Shown piece after piece: positions 44,220-54,639 of a stretch of DNA of 64,000 nucleotides. Position 1 is the stretch's first letter, and every line of letters starts with the position of its first letter. The notes under the pieces are model-generated. The model did no database searches, was not told the DNA's origin, and saw only the letters and a program-made list of their open reading frames with translations. The stretch lies in contig LATX02000177.1 in the NCBI GenBank assembly GCA_001466705.2, forward strand, positions 186,001 to 250,000, given 5' to 3'. A program made the position numbers and the translations under genes. The stretch is from Moniliophthora roreri (lineage: Eukaryota > Basidiomycota > Agaricomycetes > Agaricales > Marasmiaceae).

Positions 44220-46258
44220 AAAGTTGAACAAGTATTAGAGGGTTGAGAAGGCTGTGTTTCTCATTCTTGAACATGCAGGCCATCCTTCCATAGTAGAATT
44301 CATAGTGGAGTTCACACAACAGATGTCATAAGAAGATGCCAATTGTTCTGGGCTGAAGCATATTAAGCAACTGCAGTATTTCTTACAGGGAATGCTTGCT
44401 TGTACACTGCTTCATGACATTCAAAACATGTATGGCCATTGCTATAGCAACCCAACCTACTGCTCTGTCAAAGAACAAAAGGACTTTGACTATATGCTGC
44501 AGCCTATGGATATTTAATATGCTAAACCACAACTTTTTAACTAGGCTGTACAAGCTGTTAGTGATCAAGTACACTATGAAATAGAAAATCTTGCAGCCAG
44601 AGAACCAAAAAAAGCCACTCCAGGTCTTCCTTTGATACAACCTTGACTTGCAGCCATAGAAAACAAACAAACATTAGTGAAGGGTGTTCAGACCATTACC
44701 CATGAGGATGTGTTATTATTCAACATCTCTGATCAAGTGAAGGTTTTCCAAGCTTGTTTACTTGTGGTTTGGTATCTTATGCAGAGTATGGCAGCTCCTT
44801 GAAAAAACAGAGAGGTTATTGTTCACAAATGAAGACCTCTAATTATAGTATTTGTTCCTTTATTCTAGAGCCTTATTTACTGCTCACCAATTCAAAAGGT
44901 TCAATTTGTGGCTATCAGTGCTTTCATCTAGGTCAGAAATCATTTTGCTAATGGTTATTTTCAAATTCATATGAGTATCTGGCATCTGGCATGCAAGTCA
45001 CACACTGACATGAGGAGACTTTACTGTCAACTCAGCTTAAGTGTTGCCTATAACACCTTATGTGAAGCACTCATCACAATAGGTGAGACAGGACACTGTC
45101 AAATGTGAGTTAAGATTAAGGAAGGGTTGGAGCAAGAGATTGTTGTTGTTAAGTGTACTCTGGACAATATCCAGAGATATGCACCAAACTGGGAGGGGAA
45201 GATTGATGGAATGAGCCAATTTATCCATGGAACTGTGGGTACTGTTCAATTCCTTGAAGACTGTGCTGATAATGCTTTCAATCTTAAAGACCATTTGACA
45301 TGTATTTATGAGAACAAGTGGGCCAGTGTCATGGTAAGCAAGTTATATAACAGCATTGACTGGAATTAATTACACTTATAAAGTCCAGTCCTTGCATGTC
45401 CTTTGGACTCTCATGGGTTTTGCACCTGAGCTTAAGTAACCACTCCAACCAATACTCAAACAATTTTGGACAGTCCCAGGGCCTCAATCTGATGGAGTGG
45501 CAATTCATTGAATGCAAGAAGGGTGGAAAACCATTATTCAGCCTCTTGGGTGTAATAGGGAGCATGAGATAGAGACAATAGGTATGATGCAATGTCTGCA
45601 TAACTTCTTTATGCAGATGGGTATTGAACCCAAGTATGCATTCAAGTGTATCTCATGGGTCACCAGTGATAGTGGGTCTGTTCTAGTTATCAACCATGCT
45701 AAATGGTATTATTCTGTCTGGTATAATCACAATGATTCCAAATCTGACTTTAAGATCCTCTATAATGTCCTTGCGACACCCAAGGTCTTTCATATGCAGG
45801 CAATCAGTCAGAATATGATAGGACAGAACTATTATAGTACCTCACCTACAAAGAATCCATTGGTGCTCTCACAGAGTGCTGATAAAGTCAACTTGAAGAT
45901 TTCTACAGATTGGAAGGATGTCTTGAACTATTACCATCTCTCCCACTCCATGACACTCTTTTGGGAGGCACAGATACTTGACTGCTAGATGTAAGTGTTT
46001 TTAATTCAACATAGTTGGTTTTGGGTACTAATATATTGACTAGATGTATACTCAGTCTTGACAAGTTCAGTAATATTGTCTCATATTTTCAACACCAGAG
46101 TAAAGGCAAACCACCTTCTTTTGAAGATCTTCTCAAGAAGGTAGATAACATTGTGCACCACTACATATCATATACTGCATATGACCAGGCACTCAATCTC
46201 AATATGAACAACTTGGCTCTAGAGAGTTTAAAGTTCAAAGTAGGCATGCCATTTACAC

Positions 46259-46700
46259 TGTTACAAATTCTCTCTGTTATGTATCCATGCTTCCCTTTCC
46301 CCTTGGACTTATTACACTTTTCTAGTTCCCTTTTCCTTTCTTACATATGCTTCTATCTCACATTAGACACATACACTTTCCTAGTTCCCTTCTCTCTCTC
46401 ACACTTGTAATAGTGTTTTGTCAGTGTATACCAATAGAGTCAGATATTATGCATATTCAACTGATACTACTGCTTACATACAAACTTTACGTAGATATTG
46501 GATGTACTTATTTAAGCGCTCATACTATGGTCTAAGCTCTCCAGCTTGACCTGGTTAAATCTATCTACTTTGTGTCAATGTAACAATGGAAGGAACTCTG
46601 AACCTCAAAGGGCCTCTTTGAGCAAACTCAAACTTGACTTGTAACTCTGACTATAACATTAGAGTCATCTCTGGTGTTGTTGTGCAGGAGTAGCATAACA
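46259..46700 (+). repeat. 5' LTR of element E
   Basis: TGTTACAAATTC to AGCATAACA. TATTTAAG at 46509-46516 and AGCTTGACCT at 46543-46552, 34 bp downstream. Several percent divergence from the 3' LTR. Confidence 0.92.
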
Positions 46701-46702
46701 CA

Positions 46703-46712
46703 AGGTCAAGCT
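46703..46712 (+). other. Primer-binding site of element E, self-priming type
   Basis: AGGTCAAGCT, 2 bp after the LTR end, complementary to AGCTTGACCT at 46543-46552. With the presumed transcript start at 46543, the R-U5 segment would be 158 nt. Confidence 0.7.
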
Positions 46713-46767
46713 GATTAATTGCTGACCTATCAAGGTTTAGGCATTCATCTAAGGAATCAAAACAACG

Positions 46768-48135
46768 ATGAAACAGAGCAAACAACACATTGAACAAGAC
46801 ATCGCTGAAGCAGAAGAGCAGTGGTGTGGATTACAAACCCAATTGATATCAAGCCCTGGTGGACAAGCGATCCCACCATTAACTAGAGCTGCACAGAAGA
46901 GACTACTGACCCTCTCCCCCTCGCTCTCACAACAGAAGCAGTCTTAGGAAGAGACACCACCCAGTCCATTAAGAACAAGGAGAACCTTGACCCTACAATC
47001 CACAGTGTGTGGATTCAAAGAAGCAGGTTATAAAGGCTTTGAATTGCCACAGATATTGAAGAGAGAAGGATCTTCTACATCAGGCACCTCCACCAAATCT
47101 CCCAAAGAACAAGACCCCTTCCTTCCAGAGACTTCTGGAAACTCTGAAAAATAGCCCTCAAGCAAGGTACCTGTGATTGCCAATTGAGATGGCTGAAGAA
47201 AAGAAACTATCTGGAAGTGTGCCAAAAGGGGAACCCAGAGAGGAGATAACGATTGGAAGCATGGTGCCAGTACAAGTCATTGTGGAAAAAGAGATAAAAG
47301 CAGCTCTCCTATGAGTATTTATGAGAGAACAGAAGGAGGCAAAGAAGTTCTTATGAGAAGTGCTCCTTTATGTCAAACTAAACCTGAAAATGTTCACTAT
47401 GGACCAAGCTAAGAAGCTGTTCCTGTTGTCATACATGACAGATAGATCAGAGGAGTTTTGAAAGAACAACAAGACAGATCTCCTTCTCATAAGGGATGCA
47501 GAAGCCGAAAAGGTCTCATGGGTGGACTTTATTGAGGAGTTCAAAGTAGCATTTGAACCCCTGGATATAGCACTCAAAGCCCAAATGAAGCTCCAAGATC
47601 TAAAGATAAAGGAATAGGCCAATGAATACACCTATCGATTCCAATTTCTAGCTAAACAGACAGAGTATAATGATGCAGCACAGATTGAAGCCTTTAAGCA
47701 GAGGTTACTAAAAAACCTCATGCTAAAGATCATGACTCAACTGGAAGGGAAGCTGGAGACTATTAAAGACTAGATGACTGCTGCAACCTTGTTTGGTGAA
47801 AGTTGGAAGCAGGCTATGGAATATGGAAAGAAGTGGGACAAAGACAATGGAAGAAAGCTCTAGAAGAGCTTCTGGAAGAAGGAAGGTACTTCAGTTTGCA
47901 AGATAAGCAAAGCGGACCAAAAGGAATACATGGCAAAAGGACTTTGCTTTCAATGCAGGAGGAGCAGACATAGGGTTAGAGATTGCCTGGAAAAAAAAGG
48001 AGGAACCCAAGAGGGAGGAGCTGAAGAAGATGACCAAAGAAGAAAGGTTTGCAAAGATCTGGGCTATTGTTGATGATCAAACAAAAGAAGAGAAGGAATT
48101 GCTTCTTGACCTTATAGAGAAAGAGGGTTTTTAAT
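46768..48135 (+). pseudogene. Gag of element E, broken
   Basis: N-terminal part (MKQSKQHIEQDIAEAEEQ near 46768) is decayed. The capsid is readable from 47400 (MDQAKKLFLLSYMTDRSEEF, SWVDFIEEFKVAFEPLDIAL, QLEGKLETIKD). The nucleocapsid reads CFQCRRSRHRVRDC near 47946, with the knuckle glycine changed to Arg but CX2CX4HX4C retained. It ends EKEGF-TAA at 48133-48135. Stops include TGA and TAG in several places. Close relative of the element A gag. Confidence 0.8.
48126..48135 (+). promoter_or_regulatory. -1 frameshift site GGGTTTT-TAA (element E)
   Basis: Gag frame G GGT TTT TAA (48126-48132 plus stop). The protease reading (MTSPPLITISHFVLAKID) is in the -1 frame. The TGA just after the shift replaces a codon that is Arg-rich in element A (KRRKR). 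Confidence 0.7.
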
Positions 48136-48147
48136 ATGGTGAAGGAG

Positions 48148-51100
48148 AATGACATCTCCACCACTGATCACTATCTCACACTTTGTACTAGCAAAAATTG
48201 ATTGAAATTCTATGCACATTCCTCTACAGTACAAAGTGGGAAGTAAAACCATCGAAACCAAAGCTCTTCTTGATTCAGGAGCAGGAAGAAGGTTCATCAG
48301 TCCAAAAGATGCAAGAATGTTGAACAAGGACTGGAATAAACTCCTGGAAAAAATAAAAGTATACAATGTTGATAGGCCCAAATAAAACTGCATGGATCTC
48401 CCATTCAGTTGGCCTCATGTTCACTATAGGAGAAAAGACCTTCTATAAAGATTTTCTGATCTTTGTAATTGAAGAAGAAGAAATCATTCTTGGGTTACCA
48501 TGGTTAAGAACCCATAACCTGAAGATAAACTGGCAAACTGGCGAAATGAAGTTTCCAGAACAAAGGAAGATAGCCATCAGAAGGTTCCATGGAGTCCTAG
48601 ACAGAACTGATCCTGAAGTCCTCATCAGGGCTAAAATAATGACTTCTCAAGAATTGGCACAAGCTAAGGAAGGACCAAAGTGAACTATCGAAGAGCTTGT
48701 ACCACCCTATCTTGCTGAGTTCTATGGACACTTCAAGAAAGGGAAGTTGGAGAGATTCCCACCTTCAAGATCTTATGACCATGCAATTGGTCTGAAACCA
48801 GACTTCATGCCATGAGACTGAAAACTCTACCCTTTATCTCCAAAGGAGCAAGAAGAGCAGGACAAGTTCATTGAAGAAAATCTCCAGAAAGAATATATTC
48901 ACCATTTGAAATCCTCTATGGCCTCACCATTCTTCTTTGTAGCAAAAAAAAGAGAAAGGAGTGCTTAGACTGACTCAGAACTATCGAAAGCTTAAAGAAG
49001 GAACTATAAAGAATGCATACCCACTACCCCTAGTATCCAACCTCATCAATAAACTGAAAGGAGCATGAATCTTCAGTAAATTGGACCTAAGGAATGGTTA
49101 CAACAACATTCAGATTAAGGATGGAGATCAATAAAAGGCCACCTTCAAAACAAACAAAGGGCTCTTTGAACCTATGGTAATGTTTTTCAGTCTTAGTAAT
49201 TCACTAGCAACATTCCAGTCCTTTATGAATGACATTCTATCAGATTTCATAGATGAGAGATGGTGCATTGTGTACATGCACAACATCCTGATTTTCTCAA
49301 AGAATCGAAAGACCCATCAGGAAAGAATATGCCAGCTTCTACAGCAAATTCTGGAACACAATTTGTACCTGAAGCCAGAGAAGTGTGAGTTTGACATTCA
49401 TGAAGTAATATTCCTTAAAATAGTCATCTGACCCAGACATATTGCCATGGACCCAGTTAAACTTGCAGAGACAGCCAAAGGGGTATGAGCCTTTTTAGGC
49501 TTCGGCAACTTCTACTAAAAGTTTATTAGATGATATTCAGATATAGCCAGGCTATTGAACAATCTCACAAAGAAGTTGCAAAAGTTTGAATGGACAGAAG
49601 TGTGTCAGAATGCCTTCGACTCACTAAAGAGGAAGTTCTTATCTGAGCCAATCCTGAAAATCCCCAACACTGAACAGCCATTCATTATTGAGGCAGATGC
49701 ATCCAAGTGGGCAACAGGTGTGGTGCTACAACAGAAAGAGAGTAATGGCAAATGGCACCCATGCAGTTATCTTTCCAAGTTGCTCTCAGCCACCAAATAG
49801 AACTACAAAATATGTGACAGAGAACTACTAGCAATAGTCAGGGTGTTGACTGAATGGAGACATTATCTTATGGGAGGAAAACATAAAGTTGTGGTGCTCT
49901 CAGACTGCAAAAACCTGATGTATTTCAGAACAGCTCAGAAGCTGAATTGATGGCAGGCCAGATGGAGCCTTTTCCTTTCAGAATTTGACCTCACACTAAT
50001 ACACATACCTGGAAAACAGATGACACAAGCAGACACATTATCTAGACAGTCGAATGAAAAGGAAAATGAAGATAATGATAACGAAGATGTCATCTTACTC
50101 CTGGATTGGCTTTTCATCAAAGGAATCAACATAGTGTTAGCGACAGAAGTTTGGGAACAATTGAGTCCAGATGACTTCCACAAGTCAGCCTTGGAAACAT
50201 TACTAAACCAAGGTGTGCCACCAATCAAATCTGCACTATCCAATTGGGAGATCAAGGACAACCTTTTATTTTTTCAAAGGAAAGGTCTATGTTCCTAACA
50301 ATGATGATCTCCATTGTTCAATCATTAAAGAAATCCATGAAGGAAAGGGAGTCAGACACCCAGAACAGTGGAACACAGTAGAACAGGTTCAAAGAGACTT
50401 CTGGTGGCCAGGAATGACAAAATTCATCAAAAGCTTTATTGATGGATGTGTACCTTGCTAGCAAAGTAAGACAAACACTCATTCCACCAGAACCCCGATA
50501 CAGCCAATTGAAGCATCAAAATCTTCCTTTCCATTTCTGGTCTGTATGATAGACCTCATCACTGACTTACCTGTAGTTGATGGATCTGATAGTATTTTGG
50601 TCATGGTGGACCACTTGTCTACAAAGGGGGTAATTTTTATCTCTTGCACCAAGACAATGGATGCCCCAGAGATTGCAGAACTATTACTCTAATATTTCTA
50701 CAAATGATTTGGACTTCCAGACTGGATAATCTCTGACTGAGATCTGCACTTCACAGCAGAAGTGTTTCAGGAAATAGGAAAACAACTGCTTATCAAGCAT
50801 TCAATGAGCACTGCATATCACTCTCAGACAGATGGAGAAATGGAAAGAGTCAATCAGGAAATTGAGGTGTTCTTGAGAATCTTCTGCTTCAAGGAACAAA
50901 CTAGATGGAAGGAGTACCTTCTGTTCACTGAATTAGCTCATAACAACTGGACTCATTCTGTCATGAAGAAATCTCTGTTCTACCTGATGATGGAATATCA
51001 CTCTAGAGCTCTCCCTATGACATTCAAGAAGACAAACATCCCCTCTGTTGAAGAGAGATTGAACAAGATAAAGAAGGTACAGGAAGAGACATCAAGCCTT

Positions 51101-51604
51101 TTGGAGCTGGCTCGGCAACAAATAATAAGAAGGGAAAAGAAATGTCTGGATACATTCAAAGAAGGACAGAAAGTGTGGCTGGAAGGAAAGAACCTAATCA
51201 TTGGATACCCAATGAAAAAACTTGCTCCAAAAAGAGAAGGACCCTTCAAAATTACCAAAGTATTGGGACTAGTAATGTACCAACTGCAACTGCCACCACA
51301 GTGGAAAATACATCTGGTGTTCCATGCTGCACTTCTATCTCCATTTAAAGAAACCGAGGCACATGGACTGAGTTTCACAGAACCTCCACCAGATCTGATC
51401 AAAGGGTTCAAAGAATATGAAGTGGAAGTGATCATAGGGCATTAACCAAAGAAACGACCACAAGAGTTTCTCATCTTGTACACCGGCTATAATTCATCTC
51501 ATAACCAGTGGGTTGAAACTGAAGGGATAACCAATTGTCTGGAGCTCTATGAAGACTATATAAAGAAGCATAAGCTGAAGCCATTAAAACTCATTCCCAC
51601 TGCT
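48148..51604 (+). pseudogene. Pol of element E, heavily mutated
   Basis: Protease LLDSGAGRRFIS near 48275 and IILGLPWLRTHNLKINW near 48487. RT DLRNGYNNIQIKDGDQ near 49085, MVMFFSLSNSLATFQSFMND and IVYMHNILIFS near 49270 (both catalytic Asp of YMDD lost). RNase H FIIEADASKWATGVVLQQKE near 49684. Integrase HEGKGVRHPEQWNTVEQVQR, CVPC near 50450, and HSQTDGEMERVNQEIEVFLR near 50820. GPFKITKVLGLVMYQLQLPP near 51240, then a chromodomain-like FLILYTGYNSSHNQWVETEG near 51468. TGA appears repeatedly at expected Arg sites (for example KID-x-NSMHIP and YK-x-FGLPDW), plus TAA at an expected Trp (DQ-x-KATFK). Non-functional. Confidence 0.88.
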
Positions 51605-51607
51605 TAA

Positions 51608-52862
51608 ACATGTCTACTTATGCATCTACTTCCACTTCTTCTTCTGGCTCTACTTCTAGTAGCTAGCCACAAGGACTCCTGAGCCCTACTCCTACAGAGG
51701 CTGGAGATAGAAGGTATGGCAAGAACATTACCTACCATTCATAGCCTCTGCCCAAACCTCTACCAACTCCTCCACCTCTTCAACTCCCAACAGTACAACC
51801 AGCAGATCAGGAATGCCACTAATCCTGACAACCAACTGGAACCCACAGTCAAAAGCCTTTTTTTCCTTCAGGCCCAATGAGACCTACTCAAGAAGATCAC
51901 TCAGAGTTGTGAGCTGGAAATTGCAAATCAGGTCTTATTTGTGTAGAACTATGGACTTGGCCTTGAGGGGCCTGTAATAGTACTGTCTACCTTCCCTAAT
52001 CATTCCCATTTGTCCATGCCTCTGCCCACAGATCCCCAAGCTCCTTCTGAGTATCCCAACCCCAATACTTTCTCTCTTCTCGACCACCTTGGATGATGAA
52101 CCATGGGAACAGGTACCCCAGACCTTCCCTTGAACAGCTCTCCTCCCCTTTCAATCAGACCTCTGAACCTGCTCCAGACTACACCCTCCTTTATTCTGAA
52201 CCCTCTCCTGATCCTGACATTAAACCGAAAATCAAGCACACTCTCAGACATGTCCCTCCTTTTGACACCCTCATCGTCAACTCTAGCAGTACAGTTTGCT
52301 TCTGAGGTAGAGGAAGGTGTGGTGGCTGGGGAAGGAGGGAAGGACAAGGGGAACCAGCCTCTGCCTCTGCTCAAGCACTGAGACTCTGAATCACTGAAAA
52401 ACAGATTGCTATCACCAATGCCTATGAAATCACCCACAGAGAAACTGATGGAGCACATCTCTGCCTTATGTGCAAACTGGAGTGCCATCTCCTCTGAAAC
52501 TGTCCAAGCTACTATTGCAAGCGATGCCTTGTCTATGCACCTGGACATATCACTGTGGGGTGCACTCGATGAAGGTGGTCTATGAGACTTGCAAATGGAG
52601 AGTCTCATTCAGATAGTGGTGCTCTGTTGGACCATAACAATTATGATGATGATGGGTATAACAATCTTGACAGAGAACAATGAGCAGTTGTTTGTTGTTA
52701 ACACAGAGGAGGAGAAGCAGGAGTTTGTGTTTATAGGGGTAAATCTGAAAAAGGTAACAATGACAGACCTTCATAGTGTGGAAGAGCAGATGGGTTGGTC
52801 CCTGGATGAGTTGCAAGATTACAATGCAGAACTCTATGGGGACAGGGAGTCTAGACCTTAAC
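51608..52862 (+). pseudogene. Third ORF of element E with Cys-rich finger
   Basis: ATG 51610 follows the pol stop by 2-3 nt (TAAACATG). The N-terminus is Ser/Thr-rich (MSTYASTSTSSSGSTSSS), then Pro-rich (PLPKPLPTPPPLQLPT). Around 52400-52570 one frame reads EKQIAITNAYEITHRETDGA, CLMCKLECHLL, a stop, NCPSYYCKRCLVYAPGHITV and GC, a run of Cys pairs with GH that looks like one or two zinc-binding fingers. The C-terminus (NNEQLFVVNTEEEKQEFVFI) is in another frame. Several stops and shifts. Function unknown; the placement equals the third ORF of element D. Confidence 0.6.
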
Positions 52863-52872
52863 AGAGAGGTAA

Positions 52873-53314
52873 TGTTACAAATTCCCTCTGTCATGTATCT
52901 ATACTTCTCTTTCCCCTTGGACTTATTACACTTTCCTAGTTTCCTTTTTCTTTCTCACATATGCTTCTATCTCACATCGGACACATACACCTTTCCAGTT
53001 CCCTTCTCCCTCTCACACTTGTAATAGTGTTTCATCAGTGTATACTGATAGAGTTGGGTATTACACATATTCAACCGATACTACTGCTTACATATAAACT
53101 TTACATAGATATCAGATGTACTTATTTAAGTGCTTGTACCATGGTCTAAGCTCTCTAGCTTGACCTGGTTAAATCTATCTACTTTGTGTCAATGGAACAA
53201 TGGAAGGAACTCTAAACCTCAAAAGGCCTCTTTGAGCAAACTCAAACTTGACTTGTAACTCTGACTATAACATTAGAGTCATCTCTGGTGTTGTTGTGCA
53301 GGAGTAGTGTAACA
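52873..53314 (+). repeat. 3' LTR of element E
   Basis: TGTTACAAATTCCC to AGTGTAACA. Same architecture as the 5' LTR, preceded by AGAGAGGTAA as polypurine tract. Followed by TACAC, the target duplication. Confidence 0.92.
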
Positions 53315-54639
53315 TACACCACTATTTACACAGGAGGATAATAATATACACTGTCAACACCACACTCAGTTCAGCTCCTGTCAGTGGGAAACAACCTTCT
53401 AAACTGCAAGTTGAAGATATTAGATCTGAGATGCTGGTGAACAAGAAGTCATTGAAATCTAAACACTATGAAGAGGTTCCAGGATTCAATAGTAACTATG
53501 TACTTGTGAATGGAATACTTTCCAAAACTGAATACTTCTTTTGGATTAAGCTTGCATATGCTGTTCCAGAAGGTAATTTTAAACAAGTTTGGGAAATTAT
53601 AAAGGCAAGTGATTTTACTTAAACTGATTTCTTCCTTCCTGATGAACATCTGTCCAGATATTGATGTTCATTTTCACTGGCAGTGGAAACACCAACTATC
53701 AAGACTTACTACTTGAGCTGTAGTGTCTCTTTAAGTATGAGACTAGCAAAAACTTGATGGATGCCTTATGGAGCAACATTCTCATAAAACTTACTGGTGA
53801 GCTCAGGAAATGGATTCCCACAGATCTCATACTGGAATACTACAACCAATGGCTCAAGAATCTTGTTGACAAGAGTGATGGCACATTTGATAGCACATTC
53901 ATGCAAAAGCTTATTTTACTGAACATTGACCTTTTCCTTTGCCTAAAAGAGGCATTTGAAGTTGCTGTGAATCTGCACTAGTGATTAAAGCTTCACACAT
54001 CCCCTCATCTCTGAGACAAGTACAAAATGCTACTTACTATGTATAGTGAGGATGAGTTACACACACTCAGACTAGGTTGTTCATTTGGCTGCACTGCAGT
54101 CAATCTGTTTAGCCATAGGGAAGAGCAATATGCTGACACTCTTCCCAACCTTCTCAAAAAACATACTTTCCAGGTTGAACTTCTTCACAGGATTGATTTT
54201 GAATGAAGATCACTGCCACCAATATCTGAAAGTATAAATATGAATTGCAAGCCTCCTCTACTATCTATACCTCCTGCCAATACATCTACTCCCTTCTATA
54301 ACCCCATACCTATGCATGTTGACTCTTCAAGCCCAATTCTGCCTCCATCTCCAACACTTGCAAGCAAATGTGATTCCAATGCCTTAAGTGATACCAGTAG
54401 TGGTTCTAGTTGTTCCAATGAAGATAAATTAGTAGAGGATGATACTGAAAACATTATTGCTGTAGACAATCAGCTGGTTACAAAGGAATATTGCTCACAT
54501 CTAAAGCTGAGTCCAGAATTGATGCCTTCAATTGATGATGTGGGCTTACTGCTTGATGAGTGGTTGGATGATGAAGGGCTAGAAAAAATAGAAGGAGAAA
54601 CTAAAACCAAAAGTGGTGATGAGTTTGAGGACAATTAGT

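Larger units (their letters stand above)
46259..53314 (+). mobile_element. Element E: full-length Ty3/gypsy chromovirus, TSD TACAC
   Basis: LTRs of 442 bp each (46259-46700; 52873-53314), flanked by TACAC at 46254-46258 and 53315-53319. Order: 5' LTR, primer site (46703-46712), gag, GGGTTTT frameshift site (48126-48132), protease, RT, RNase H, integrase, degenerate chromodomain, third ORF, purine-rich AGAGAGGTAA, 3' LTR. Total 7056 bp. It carries many stops, and the RT box reads YMHN instead of YMDD. Interior CpG is depleted, so it is older than element D. It sits inside the DUF6589-like gene. Confidence 0.93.
44220..54638 (+). pseudogene. DUF6589-like multicopy gene, disrupted by element E
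   Basis: Blocks in order: 44240-45060 (helical, shifting frames), 45127-45369 (DNIQRYAPNWEGKIDGMSQF, IHGTVGTVQFLEDCADNAFN), 45512-45988 (HNFFMQMGIEPKYAFKCISW, then HMQAISQNMIGQNYYST and MTLFWEAQILDC), 46060-46258 (PSFEDLLKKVDNIVHHYISY), interruption by element E, 53431-53622 (YFFWIKLAYAVPEGNFKQVW), 53754-53981 (LTGELRKWIPTDLILEYYNQ, WLKNLVDKSDGTFDSTFMQK) and an acidic Ser-rich tail to 54638. The block order and the WEA-ILDC and YNxWLxxxVDKxxGxFD signatures resemble DUF6589 proteins, which occur in many copies in basidiomycetes and have no assigned function. Many stops besides the insertion. The family name is from memory of its conserved blocks. Confidence 0.55.
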
